DNA from: Streptomyces sp. NBC_01217
GTDB taxonomy: Bacteria > Actinomycetota > Actinomycetes > Streptomycetales > Streptomycetaceae
Assembly (NCBI RefSeq): GCF_035994185.1
Contig: NZ_CP108538.1
Span: forward strand, 682,001-746,000
Reading direction: 5' to 3'
DNA length: 64,000 bases
Made by a program: the position numbers and the translations under genes. The notes below the pieces were generated by a model, which searched no databases, had not been told where the DNA came from, and worked only from the letters and a program-made list of their open reading frames with translations. The stretch's first letter is position 1. The number at the start of each line of letters is the position of its first letter. Of this stretch, positions 38,858 through 48,559 are shown one piece after another.

Positions 38858-40408
38858 TCACAGTGGCCGTTGGTGGCCTTCCCAGTACGGGTCGCGCAGT
38901 CGCCGTTTGTACAGCTTGCCGTTGGGGTCGCGGGGCATTGCCGCGATGAAGTCGATGCTCCTGGGGCGTTTGTACGCGGCCAGGTGGTGTTCGCAGTGGC
39001 GCAGGATGTCGGCGGCCAGTGTGTCTCCCGCCTCGTGTCCGCCGGCGGGTTCGACGGCCGCCTTGACCTCCTCGCCCCAGTCGGGGTGCGGGATGCCGAA
39101 GACCGCGGCGTCGGCGACCGCGGGGTGGCTAAGGAGGGCGCTCTCGATCTCGGCGGGGTAGATGTTGACGCCGCCGGAGATGATCATGTCGATCTTGCGG
39201 TCGCGGAGGAAGAGGTAGCCGTCCTCGTCGAGGATGCCGAGGTCGCCGACGGTGAAGAAGTCTCCGATGCGGCTCTTCTTCGTCTTGGTCTCGTCCTTGT
39301 GGTAGCTGAAGCCGCCGGTGTTCATCTTCATGTAGACGGTGCCGAGTTCGCCGGGTGGCAGGCGGTTGCCGTCGTCGTCGAAGACGGCGAGTTCGCTGAT
39401 GGGCCAGGCGCGGCCGACCGTGCCCGGTTTCTTCAGCCAGTCCTCGGCGGTGGCGAAGGCGCCGCCGCCCTCGCTGGCCGCGTAGTACTCCTCGACGGAC
39501 CGCCCCCACCAGTCGATCATGGCGCGCTTGACGTGGTCGGGGCAGGGGGCCGCGCCGTGGATCGCGTGGCGCATGGCGGTGACGTCGTATCCCCGCTTCA
39601 CCTCGTCGGGGAGGGCGAGGAGGCGGTGGAACTGGGTGGGGACCATGTGGGTGTGGGTGCAGCGATGGGTGTCCATGAGCCGCAGCATCTCCTCGGGCGT
39701 CCACTTGTCCATCAGGACCAGCGGGTGCCCGATGTGCAGGGAGGCGCCCGCGAACTGGAGGACGGCCGTGTGGTAGAGCGGCGAGCAGACCAGATGGACG
39801 TTGCCGTCGAAGGGTTTGATGCCGAAGATGCCGAGGAATCCGCCGAGGTGGCTCTCCTCGGGGAGCTTTCCGGGGAGCGGACGGCGGATGCCGCGCGGGC
39901 GGCCGGTGGTGCCCGAGGTGTAGTTCATGACCCAGCCGAGGGTGCGGGATCCGGGTGGCGTGTCGGGCTGTCCGTCGAGCAGTTCGGCGTACGGGCGGAA
40001 GCCGTCGACCGTACCCACCGCATAGCGGTGGGTCGCCGGGAGCTTCGCCTCGTCCGCGGCCGCGGCCACCGCCCGGGCGAACCGCTCGTGGGCGATCAGC
40101 ACCTTGGCGCCGGAGTCGGAGACGATCCAGGCGATCTCCGGGCCGACGAAGTGGTGGTTGACGGGGACGAGATACAGGCCCGCCTGGGAGGCGGCGAGGT
40201 AGGCGGTGAAGAACTCCGCACCGTTGGGCAGGACGACCGCGAAGGCGTCGCCCCGCCGGAGCCCGGCGGCGCGCAGTCCGTGGACCAGGCGGTTGGCCGC
40301 GGCGTGCAGCCGGCCCGCCGTCCAGGTCTCCCCGTCGGGCGCCACAAGGACCGTACGGTCGGGGTCGGCTGTGGCCTGGGCCCAGAACCCGTTCGGCGGC
40401 CGGTTCAT
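38858..40408 (-). CDS. AMP-dependent acyl-CoA synthetase/ligase
   Basis: A 516-residue enzyme from ATG 40408, overlapping the upstream monooxygenase stop by 4 bases (ATGA). ANL-family motifs are MNYTSGTTGRPRGI, YAASEGGGAF, TVGDLGILDEDGYLFLRDRKIDMIISGGVNIYPAEIE and the terminal DPNGKLYKRRLRDPYW with the catalytic lysine. It forms an acyl-CoA from a carboxylic acid; the acid is unknown. Coupling to a nitronate-monooxygenase-type flavoprotein suggests that both work on the same substrate class. Confidence 0.9.
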   Translation of the reverse strand: MNRPPNGFWAQATADPDRTVLVAPDGETWTAGRLHAAANRLVHGLRAAGLRRGDAFAVVLPNGAEFFTAYLAASQAGLYLVPVNHHFVGPEIAWIVSDSGAKVLIAHERFARAVAAAADEAKLPATHRYAVGTVDGFRPYAELLDGQPDTPPGSRTLGWVMNYTSGTTGRPRGIRRPLPGKLPEESHLGGFLGIFGIKPFDGNVHLVCSPLYHTAVLQFAGASLHIGHPLVLMDKWTPEEMLRLMDTHRCTHTHMVPTQFHRLLALPDEVKRGYDVTAMRHAIHGAAPCPDHVKRAMIDWWGRSVEEYYAASEGGGAFATAEDWLKKPGTVGRAWPISELAVFDDDGNRLPPGELGTVYMKMNTGGFSYHKDETKTKKSRIGDFFTVGDLGILDEDGYLFLRDRKIDMIISGGVNIYPAEIESALLSHPAVADAAVFGIPHPDWGEEVKAAVEPAGGHEAGDTLAADILRHCEHHLAAYKRPRSIDFIAAMPRDPNGKLYKRRLRDPYWEGHQRPL

Positions 40409-41514
40409 GAGGCGCTCCGTCCGGCGATGCGGTTGATCCGGTCCACGGCGCGTTCGAAGCCACGGGTCAGATCGTCGAAGACTGCCTGCACGCTGCGTTC
40501 GCTGTTCATCCGGCCGACGATCTGGCCGACGGGAGTGCCGAGCAGTGCGCCCGTCTCGTACTTCTGGATACGGGAGACGGCCTCGGCCACCAGCAGCCCC
40601 TGGAGCGGCATGGGCAGGGTGCCGGGGCCCGCCGGATCGTCCCAGGCGTCGGTCCATTCGGTACGGAGCTGGCGTGCGGGTTTGCCGGTGAGGGCGCGGG
40701 AGCGGACGGTGTCGCCGGAGCCTGCGGCAAGGAGTTTGCGGGTCAGCGTGCGGGAGTGCAGGTCGGCCTCTTCCGTGGTCAGCCAGAGGGAGCCGAGCCA
40801 GACACCCTGAGCGCCGAGGGCGAGTCCGGCGGCGATCTGCTCCCCGCTGCCGATGCCGCCCGCGGCGAGTACGGGGAGCGGGCCCACGGCGTCGACCACG
40901 TCCGGGACCAGGACCATGGAGGCGATCTCACCGGTGTGACCGCCCGCCTCGTACCCCTGTGCGACGACGATGTCGATGCCCGAGTCCGCGTGGTGGCGGG
41001 CGTGTCTGGCGCTTCCGGCGAGCGCGGCGACAAGGACGTCCTGGTCGTGGGCGCGCTGCACGACATCGGCAGGCGGTGAGCCCAGGGCGTTGGCCAGAAG
41101 CCCGATGGGGTAGTCGAAGGCGACGTCGAGCTGGTTGCGGGCGACTTCCTCCATCCATCCGGTGATGCGCCAGCCGGACGCCTCGCCCTCGGCGAGTTCC
41201 GGCACGCCGTGCTTGGCAAGGGTGTCCTGGACGAACCGGCGGTGTCCGGCCGGGATCATCGCCTCGACGTCGGCCTCGGTCACCCCCTCCACCTTCTTCG
41301 CGGGCATGACGACGTCGAGGCCGTACGGCTTGCCGTCGGTGTGCTCCTGCACCCAGTCGAGGTCGCGCGCGAGGTCGTCGGGGGCGGTGTAGCGGACCGC
41401 GCCGAGTACGCCGAATCCGCCGGCCCGGGTGATCGCCGCGGCCACCGCGGGGAACGGCGTGAAGCCGAAGATGGCGTGCTCGACTCCCAGTTTCTTGCTC
41501 AGCTCCGTCTCCAT
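40405..41514 (-). CDS. Nitronate monooxygenase-like FMN protein
   Basis: About 369 residues from ATG 41514 (another ATG at 41541). TIM-barrel flavoprotein marks: GFTPFPAVAAAITRAGGFGVLGA at the start, IDIVVAQGYEAGGHTGEIASMVLVPDVVDAV and VLAAGGIGSGEQIAAGLALGAQGVWLGS, the phosphate-binding end of the barrel. The family oxidises nitronates or related compounds using FMN; many members have other, unknown substrates. First gene of a two-gene unit with the AMP ligase. A TCTGA-N7-TCAGA palindrome lies 44 bases upstream. Confidence 0.88.
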   Translation of the reverse strand: METELSKKLGVEHAIFGFTPFPAVAAAITRAGGFGVLGAVRYTAPDDLARDLDWVQEHTDGKPYGLDVVMPAKKVEGVTEADVEAMIPAGHRRFVQDTLAKHGVPELAEGEASGWRITGWMEEVARNQLDVAFDYPIGLLANALGSPPADVVQRAHDQDVLVAALAGSARHARHHADSGIDIVVAQGYEAGGHTGEIASMVLVPDVVDAVGPLPVLAAGGIGSGEQIAAGLALGAQGVWLGSLWLTTEEADLHSRTLTRKLLAAGSGDTVRSRALTGKPARQLRTEWTDAWDDPAGPGTLPMPLQGLLVAEAVSRIQKYETGALLGTPVGQIVGRMNSERSVQAVFDDLTRGFERAVDRINRIAGRSAS

Positions 41515-41557
41515 GGGGCGCAGGATGCCGCAGCCGGACATCCGAGGGAAGAGATTT

Positions 41558-41574
41558 TCTGATGCAGTGTCAGA
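41558..41574. promoter_or_regulatory. Operator-like palindrome TCTGA-N7-TCAGA
   Basis: Perfect 5-bp arms (41558-41562 and 41570-41574) between the divergent monooxygenase and serine-hydrolase genes. The same TCTGA-N7-TCAG spacing occurs at 13106-13121 before the crotonase/FadD divergon. Confidence 0.45.
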
Positions 41575-41652
41575 TTCTTTGTGACGTAGGGGGCCTCCGC
41601 GACGGCAGTGGTGACAGTAATCTCTGCTTCGGCAGGAAGTTTCATCATCGGA

Positions 41653-41675
41653 CGAAATTTCGAAAGTTACTTTCG
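41653..41675. promoter_or_regulatory. Overlapping double palindrome upstream of the serine hydrolase
   Basis: CGAAATTTCG (41653-41662) is a perfect palindrome. It shares its last CG with CGAAAGT-T-ACTTTCG (41661-41675), a perfect inverted repeat with a 1-base centre. The block ends 21 bases before the ATG at 41697, immediately upstream of the ribosome site, where a bound repressor would block expression. The GAAA/TTTC character recalls RpiR- or LacI-type operators. Confidence 0.6.
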
Positions 41676-41696
41676 CGCAGCAGGAAGGGGTTCCGG

Positions 41697-43547
41697 ATGA
41701 CCGAGGACGCGGCCGGCAGGGGGATGAGCCGACGCAGGCTGGGCGGTGGGATGCTGGCCCTGGGCGGAGCACTCGCCCTGGCGCCGATTCCGTTCGCGGA
41801 GCGGGCGTCGGCCATGGAGTCGGGGGCGGGGTCGTCGGATATGCACGCAGGGACCGGGGCGAGCGCGGCATCCGCGCAGGCGCGGCCGACACTGCGGCGC
41901 GGATCGGCCGCCCGTGCCGGGTTGCTGCAGGGGCCCCTGGACCAATTGGTCGCCGATGCGGAGAAGTTCCTCTCCGACTCCCCCAAACACCCCTGGTACG
42001 CGGGTGCGGTGCTGCTCGCCGGACGGGGTGGCACGGTGGCTCTGCACCACCCGATCGGCAAGGCCGTGCGCTACGCGGCCTACGACGAGAAGACCGACAC
42101 CGGGGTGGAGTTCCCGCCGGACCAGCAGATCGCCATGGCCGAGGACACCGTCTTCGACCTGGCCTCGGTGTCGAAGCTGTTCACCTCGATCCTGGCCGTG
42201 CAGCAGATCGAGCGCGGGACGCTGGAGCTGGAGGCGAAGGTCGCCTCGTATCTGCCCGATTTCGCGGGTGGCGGCAAGCAGGACATCACGATCCGTCAGC
42301 TGCTCACGCACACGTCGGGCTTCCGTGCCTGGATTCCGCTCTACGCGGCACCGACGCGGGAGGGGAAGCTGGAGCTGCTGTGGAACGAGGTGCCCGCCAA
42401 TCCGCCCGGCACGGTGTACCTCTACTCCGACCTCAATCTGATCTCGCTGCAACTGGTCCTGGAGAAGATCACCGGCCGCACGGAGGATGTCCTGCTCCGT
42501 GAGCAGATCACTGCTCCGCTCGGGATGCACCGCACCCGGTACAACCCGCCGGCCTCCTGGAAGCCGAAGATCGCCGCGACCGAGGACGCCCGGCGCCCCT
42601 GGTCCGGCCTCGACCGCGGGCTGGTCTGGGGCGAGGTGCACGACGAGAACGCCTACAGCCTGGATGGCGTGGCGGGCCACGCCGGGGTCTTCTCCTGCGC
42701 CTGGGACCTCGCGATCCTCGCCCGTACGCTGCTCAACGGCGGGGTCTACGGCCGGGCGCGGATTCTCTCCGCGGAATCGGTGGACCTGCTGTTCACGGAC
42801 TTCAACACCGCGTTCCCCGGCGATGCGCACGGTCTCGGCTTCGAGCTCTACCAGCACTGGTACATGGGGGCGATGGCCACCCCGCGTACCGCTGGCCACA
42901 CCGGTTTCACCGGCACCAGCCTGGTCCTGGACCCGACGACCGACTCGTTCCTCATCGTCCTCGGCAACTCGGTACACCCGGTGCGCAGTTGGCGCTCCGG
43001 CAGCGCGCCGCGCGTCGCCACCGCAAACCAGATGGCGCGCGCCGTCGCCGTCCGCCCCGCCCGGGGACGTACGGCATGGTTCTCGGGGCTGGCGAGCGCC
43101 ACCAGCGCCACCCTCACGCTGCCCGCGGTGCGTCTCGATTCGTCGCGGGCCCGGCTGAGCTCGGCCCTGTGGTGGGACACCGAGCCCGGGTCCGACTTCC
43201 TCTTCCTGGAGGCATCGGCGGACGCCGGGGCGACCTGGCAACCGGTCCCGTTCACCACCGTACCGGCGACCGGTCATCAGCACCCGGAGCCCGAACCGCA
43301 TCCGGCGGGCTCGGTCTCCGGCTGGTCCGGCCGGGTCTGGCACCGCCTCGACGCGGATCTCGCCGCCTGGCGCGGCAAAGAGGTGCGGCTGCGGTGGCGG
43401 TATGCGACGGATCAGTTGTACGTCGGGCGCGGGGTGTACGTGGACGCCATCCGGGTCGAGGACGGCAGGAGAACGGTCTTCGACGAGGGCCGGGCCGGCG
43501 ATGCCGCGGGCATCGAGGCGCTGGGCTGGACGGCTTCGGCGAACTGA
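41697..43547 (+). CDS. Tat-exported serine hydrolase (beta-lactamase/PBP4* fold) with C-terminal beta-sandwich
   Basis: A 616-residue protein from ATG 41697 (AGGAAGGGG upstream). A twin-arginine signal (SRRRLGGG, hydrophobic run, ending ERASA) precedes the class-C-type hydrolase domain (about 80-440). Marks: nucleophile Ser157 in SVSK, Tyr243 in YSDLN and the HTG triad in AGHTGFTGTS. The last ~150 residues form a beta-rich module (SCALWWDTEPG-like, VRLRWRYATDQLYVGRGVYVDAIRV) resembling immune-inhibitor-A/MAM sandwiches. From memory, close relatives in Streptomyces sit beside NamZ/NagZ-type muramyl-sugar genes; here it is alone. A role on wall fragments is inference; antibiotic resistance is not implied. 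Confidence 0.85.
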   Translation: MTEDAAGRGMSRRRLGGGMLALGGALALAPIPFAERASAMESGAGSSDMHAGTGASAASAQARPTLRRGSAARAGLLQGPLDQLVADAEKFLSDSPKHPWYAGAVLLAGRGGTVALHHPIGKAVRYAAYDEKTDTGVEFPPDQQIAMAEDTVFDLASVSKLFTSILAVQQIERGTLELEAKVASYLPDFAGGGKQDITIRQLLTHTSGFRAWIPLYAAPTREGKLELLWNEVPANPPGTVYLYSDLNLISLQLVLEKITGRTEDVLLREQITAPLGMHRTRYNPPASWKPKIAATEDARRPWSGLDRGLVWGEVHDENAYSLDGVAGHAGVFSCAWDLAILARTLLNGGVYGRARILSAESVDLLFTDFNTAFPGDAHGLGFELYQHWYMGAMATPRTAGHTGFTGTSLVLDPTTDSFLIVLGNSVHPVRSWRSGSAPRVATANQMARAVAVRPARGRTAWFSGLASATSATLTLPAVRLDSSRARLSSALWWDTEPGSDFLFLEASADAGATWQPVPFTTVPATGHQHPEPEPHPAGSVSGWSGRVWHRLDADLAAWRGKEVRLRWRYATDQLYVGRGVYVDAIRVEDGRRTVFDEGRAGDAAGIEALGWTASAN

Positions 43548-43599
43548 GCCGGGCCGCGGGCCGCGATAGGTTTCGGCAGGCCATCGGCACATCGACCGG

Positions 43600-43637
43600 C
43601 CGTGCGGGGGAAGGGCCGTCCCCCTTCCCCCGCACGG
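43600..43637. terminator. 16-bp stem hairpin between convergent genes
   Basis: Arms 43600-43615 and 43622-43637 pair perfectly around a 6-base loop. The right arm ends next to the LysE-type gene stop (43638), and the hydrolase stop is 52 bases to the left. Confidence 0.75.
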
Positions 43638-44258
43638 TCACAGCAACTGCACGGCGAGTGCCGTGATCAGGACGCTGGAGGCCAGGGCGGTGGCCAGCTG
43701 CCCGCGGCGGCTCGTCACCGCCCGGCCCAGCAGCGCTCCCCCACCGGCGAGCATCAGCTGCCAACTCGCCGACGCCACAAAGGCGGCGAGCACGAACACG
43801 GCCCTCTCCAGATGGCCGGCGTCGGCGGTGGTACGGCTGCCGAGCACGAGCGCCGCGAAGTAGACGACCGTGGCCGGGTTCATCATGGTCATCCCGAGCA
43901 GCATCAGGTAGGACCGTGCCGGACTGACAGCTTCCGTCTCGATCCGGGCCACGCTCCGTCGCCCTCGGTAGCGCCCGATCGCCGTCGTACCGCTGTGGAC
44001 CGCCAGTGCGATCAGCACCAGCGCCGACGCCCAGCGCAGGGGCGCCATGACCGGCGCGAGGATCTGCGTGAGCGAGGAACCTCCCACGACCGCGACGACC
44101 GCGTAGAGGCCGTCGGCGGTGGCGACGCCCAGAGCCGCGCAGGCACCCGTCCTCAGAGATGTCCGGGCGGTGAGGCCCACCAGATAGGTCCCGACCGCAC
44201 CCACCGGGACGGCGATGCCGTACCCGGCGAGCAGTCCCGCGACCAGGATGGCGGTCAT
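43638..44258 (-). CDS. LysE/RhtB-type amino-acid exporter
   Basis: A 206-residue membrane protein from ATG 44258 with about six hydrophobic segments. The N-terminal pattern AGYGIAVPVGAVGTYLVGLTAR matches the LysE family signature (G-x-x-x-P-G-P-like), here PVGAVG. The central MLLGMTMMNPATVVYFAALVLG contains the conserved NP. The family exports amino acids or small amphiphiles driven by proton motive force. It is divergent from a phosphotransferase-like gene; no regulator of the LysG type is adjacent. Confidence 0.85.
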   Translation of the reverse strand: MTAILVAGLLAGYGIAVPVGAVGTYLVGLTARTSLRTGACAALGVATADGLYAVVAVVGGSSLTQILAPVMAPLRWASALVLIALAVHSGTTAIGRYRGRRSVARIETEAVSPARSYLMLLGMTMMNPATVVYFAALVLGSRTTADAGHLERAVFVLAAFVASASWQLMLAGGGALLGRAVTSRRGQLATALASSVLITALAVQLL

Positions 44259-44469
44259 GCGTGTGCGGAAGTCGGTCTCCGCAGTCGGCCGGGCTGCTGC
44301 TGACCGCGCACCGAACGGGCGGCGGAGGTCGGCGGCAGCGGGGCGGTGATCGATTCCATGGGCAGATGGTGGGGCGCCGCGGCACCGCATGCAAGGCATT
44401 TTCGTGACGCCGTGGTCGGCGTCCGGTTCCGCTTCCACGGATCGAACCTCCGTGACGGAGAATGCTCCG

Positions 44470-45399
44470 ATGACGATGACCACGCCTCCATCCCCGTCCC
44501 CGGCTCCGTATCCGTCTCCGTCTCCGTCGCCGTCTTCGCAGAACTGGACACGTGCCGAGCGGCTCGATGCCGACCGGCTGACACAGGCCCTGTACGCCGA
44601 GGCAGGTGTTCGACTGGTGGTGGAGGGGCCCTGTCCGGGAGGACAGGTCGGTGCCGCGTACGTGCGGTGGCCGGACGGCCGCCGGTCCGTGCTGAAGTGG
44701 CGTCCGGACACACGGCTCAAGGATCTGCGGGCGGGCCCGCTGGCCGTGTGCGAAGTGCTGCACACACATGGATATCCATGCCCGTCGACGGAGTTGGCGG
44801 TCCAGGTGGATCACGCGGTCGTGCTCGTCCAGGAGTTGCTGCCGGGCACGCCGATGGAGGTCCTCGACCACCACGGGCTGGATCAGGCCCTCGCCCTCAA
44901 CGAGTCACAGGCGGGGATGCTGGCCCGGCGTCCGGATGTCCCGTCGATGAGCCTGTATCTGCTCGACGACGGCCCCGGGTACTGTCTTCACGAGCCACTG
45001 CGTCGGCACAGCCGGCGCAGTGGTGCCCTGGAGCAGCGGATCGCGTCGGTCGGGGCCGGTCGTCCTCACCGGATACCCGGACGCGACGTCGTGCACCAGG
45101 ACTTCCACCCCGGCAACCTGCTCGCCGCCGACGGCTCGGTCACCGGTGTCATCGACTGGGACGGCGCGGGCCGGGGAGACCGCCGTTTCGACCTGGTCAC
45201 CCTGCGCTTCGGGCTGCATGCGAACGAACAGCCCCCGGGCGTCACGAGCCGCCTCGACGACATTCTGGACGGCCTGCCCGACGACGTACTGCGGCTCTCC
45301 TGGGCGCATATGAGTCTGCGCATGGTCGACTGGGCCATCAGGCACTTCGCCCCGGGCGACGTGGAGCACTGGCTCGACCTGGCCGAGCAGCGCCTGTGA
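44470..45399 (+). CDS. Aminoglycoside phosphotransferase-family protein
   Basis: A 309-residue kinase-fold protein from ATG 44470 (GACGGAG upstream; another ATG 6 bases on). A low-complexity Ser-Pro run follows the start (residues about 7-20, from a TCCGTC-type repeat). The nucleotide-binding lysine is in RSVLKWRPD. The catalytic loop is VVHQDFHPGNLLAADG, with HxDxxxxN, and the metal site is GVIDWDGAGRGD. HQDFHPGN is the typical APH-family form. The substrate is unknown. Divergent from the LysE gene. Confidence 0.85.
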   Translation: MTMTTPPSPSPAPYPSPSPSPSSQNWTRAERLDADRLTQALYAEAGVRLVVEGPCPGGQVGAAYVRWPDGRRSVLKWRPDTRLKDLRAGPLAVCEVLHTHGYPCPSTELAVQVDHAVVLVQELLPGTPMEVLDHHGLDQALALNESQAGMLARRPDVPSMSLYLLDDGPGYCLHEPLRRHSRRSGALEQRIASVGAGRPHRIPGRDVVHQDFHPGNLLAADGSVTGVIDWDGAGRGDRRFDLVTLRFGLHANEQPPGVTSRLDDILDGLPDDVLRLSWAHMSLRMVDWAIRHFAPGDVEHWLDLAEQRL

Positions 45400-45422
45400 T
45401 GAGGAGGCGCCGGTGGAGCTGA

Positions 45423-47114
<1,692 letters not shown>

Positions 47115-47141
47115 CCATCCGGCACCCGGCACGGGCATGAC

Positions 47142-47168
47142 GGCGCGGCGATCCCCGATCGCCGCGCC
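47142..47168 (+). terminator. Hairpin after the xylanase gene
   Basis: GGCGCGGCGATC (47142-47153) and GATCGCCGCGCC (47157-47168) pair perfectly around CCC and are followed by CTTGT. It lies 27 bases after the stop at 47114. Confidence 0.75.
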
Positions 47169-47286
47169 CTTGTCCGTTGCGTCGGCAGCCGACGTGAATA
47201 CGGCCGGGTCGGGTGGAGTGCCCGTTCCGCCAGTGGCACCCGCGTCGTGCGGCGGTGCTGTGGGTGGCGCTTCGGCCGGCCGCGCC

Positions 47287-48333
47287 TCACTGCCGGCGAG
47301 CGGACGTCGACTCCCGTACGACCAGCTTCGGCCGGATCAGGAGTGACCGTCCCGCCGCGGGCGCCGAGTCGATCCGTGCCCGCAGCTGCTGGAACGTCTC
47401 CGCGGCCATCTCCGGCAGCGGCTGGCGCACCGTCGTGAGCGGGGGTTCGAAGAGGTCGGCGAGGAGGATGTCGTCGAAGCCGACCACGGAGACGTCCTGC
47501 CCCGCGGTGAGCCCGGCGTCCTTGGCGCCCCGGCAGATCCCGATCGCGCACATGTCGTTGATGGCGACGAACGCGGTGGGCGGGCGGGGTCCGCCGAGGA
47601 GTTCCCTCGCCGCGTTCCGCCCCAGTTCCGCCGCGTCCTTGTCACCGAACTCGGCGGTGTCGGCGCCGGGCCAGACGATCGCGTCGGCCGGATCGAGACC
47701 GGCCGACTCCAGGGCGGCCCGGAAGCCGCGCAGTCGCTCGCGGCGGTTGACGCTGTTGACCGAGCCGGAGACGAACGCCAGTCGGCGGTGGCCGAGTTCG
47801 ATCAGATGACTGGTGGCGAGCTCGGCGCCCATCGCGTTGTCGACGCTGATCGAGGCAAGTGACGGCGGGTCGCCCGCCTGCGCCGTCCGGTCGAAGGCGA
47901 CCATCTTCAGTCCGCGGCTGAGCAGCGGCGTCACATGGTCGAGCGAGGGCAGCGAGGAGCAGAGCACCACTCCGCTGACCCCGTCCGCGAGCAGTTCCTC
48001 GCCGTACTTGAGCTCGCGGGCCGGATCGCGCTCGCTGTTGCAGAGCAGTACGTGATAGCCCTCGGTGAGCGCGATGGCCTCCAGCTCACGGGCGAGCGCC
48101 CCCCAGAAGGGGTTGGCGACGGACGGCACGATGAGACCGATGACCTTGATGCGGCCGGTGCGCAGCATCCGGGCGGCGCGGTTGGGCCGGTAGCTGAGCT
48201 GCTCGATCACCTGCTCCACGCGGGCCAGGGTGGCCGCCTGCATACGGTCCGTACGCCCGTTGAGGACGTTGGAGACCGTGCTCGCGGAGACCCCCGCGGC
48301 CTCCGCGACCTGATGGATCGTTACCCCGCTCAT
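47287..48333 (-). CDS. LacI-family transcriptional repressor
   Basis: A 348-residue regulator from ATG 48333. The N-terminal helix-turn-helix and hinge are VTIHQVAEAAGVSASTVSNVLNG and YRPNRAARMLRTGR. The periplasmic-binding-like sensor domain runs from IGLIVPSVANPFWGALAREL to VVGFDDILLADLFEPPLTTVRQP. It is divergent from the polysaccharide operon. Two near-identical AGTG(T/C)ATCGATTTAC sites in the 226-base gap (48367-48384 and 48472-48489) are its likely targets, giving autoregulation and repression of the operon until a sugar inducer is present. Confidence 0.92.
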   Translation of the reverse strand: MSGVTIHQVAEAAGVSASTVSNVLNGRTDRMQAATLARVEQVIEQLSYRPNRAARMLRTGRIKVIGLIVPSVANPFWGALARELEAIALTEGYHVLLCNSERDPARELKYGEELLADGVSGVVLCSSLPSLDHVTPLLSRGLKMVAFDRTAQAGDPPSLASISVDNAMGAELATSHLIELGHRRLAFVSGSVNSVNRRERLRGFRAALESAGLDPADAIVWPGADTAEFGDKDAAELGRNAARELLGGPRPPTAFVAINDMCAIGICRGAKDAGLTAGQDVSVVGFDDILLADLFEPPLTTVRQPLPEMAAETFQQLRARIDSAPAAGRSLLIRPKLVVRESTSARRQ

Positions 48334-48366
48334 GCCACCTCCGGTTCGGAACGCATCTGACCTTGC

Positions 48367-48384
48367 CAGTGTATCGATTTACTG
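48367..48384. promoter_or_regulatory. LacI-type operator O1
   Basis: CAGT-GT-ATCGAT-TT-ACTG: 14 of 18 positions are symmetric around the central CG pair, typical of LacI-family sites. It lies 33 bases upstream of the repressor's own start. Confidence 0.7.
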
Positions 48385-48441
48385 AACTCTGTTCACCGGT
48401 ACACCCGTTAACACCCCTGAAAATTCATGTGCATCAGCTGT

Positions 48442-48471
48442 TGACGCCCCTCTCGGCGCGTTCTTAGCATC
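48442..48471 (+). promoter_or_regulatory. Promoter of the polysaccharide-utilisation operon
   Basis: TTGACG (48442-48447), an 18-base spacer and TAGCAT (48466-48471), close to the Streptomyces vegetative consensus. Operator O2 begins at the next base, so repressor binding would block initiation. The leader to ATG 48560 would be about 80 bases. Confidence 0.65.
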
Positions 48472-48489
48472 AGTGCATCGATTTACCAG
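48472..48489. promoter_or_regulatory. LacI-type operator O2
   Basis: CAGTGCATCGATTTACCA repeats 15 bases of O1 with one change (AGTGCATCGATTTAC). It directly follows the -10 hexamer at 48466-48471. Confidence 0.7.
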
Positions 48490-48559
48490 TGCTTCTCAGT
48501 CATGACTGGGTTGCCTTCGCTGAATCGATCCACAGCCTCCACCTCAAGAGGGGTGCCCC

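Noticed and set aside
41697..43547. Calling the serine hydrolase a beta-lactamase resistance gene
   Set aside because: The SxxK/Y/HTG set is shared by esterases and DD-peptidases. The size, Tat signal and C-terminal beta-sandwich point to a non-resistance hydrolase.
44485..44535. Ser-Pro repeat in the phosphotransferase-like gene as a regulatory DNA repeat
   Set aside because: It is in frame near the N-terminus and encodes a low-complexity linker; there is no sign of an operator.
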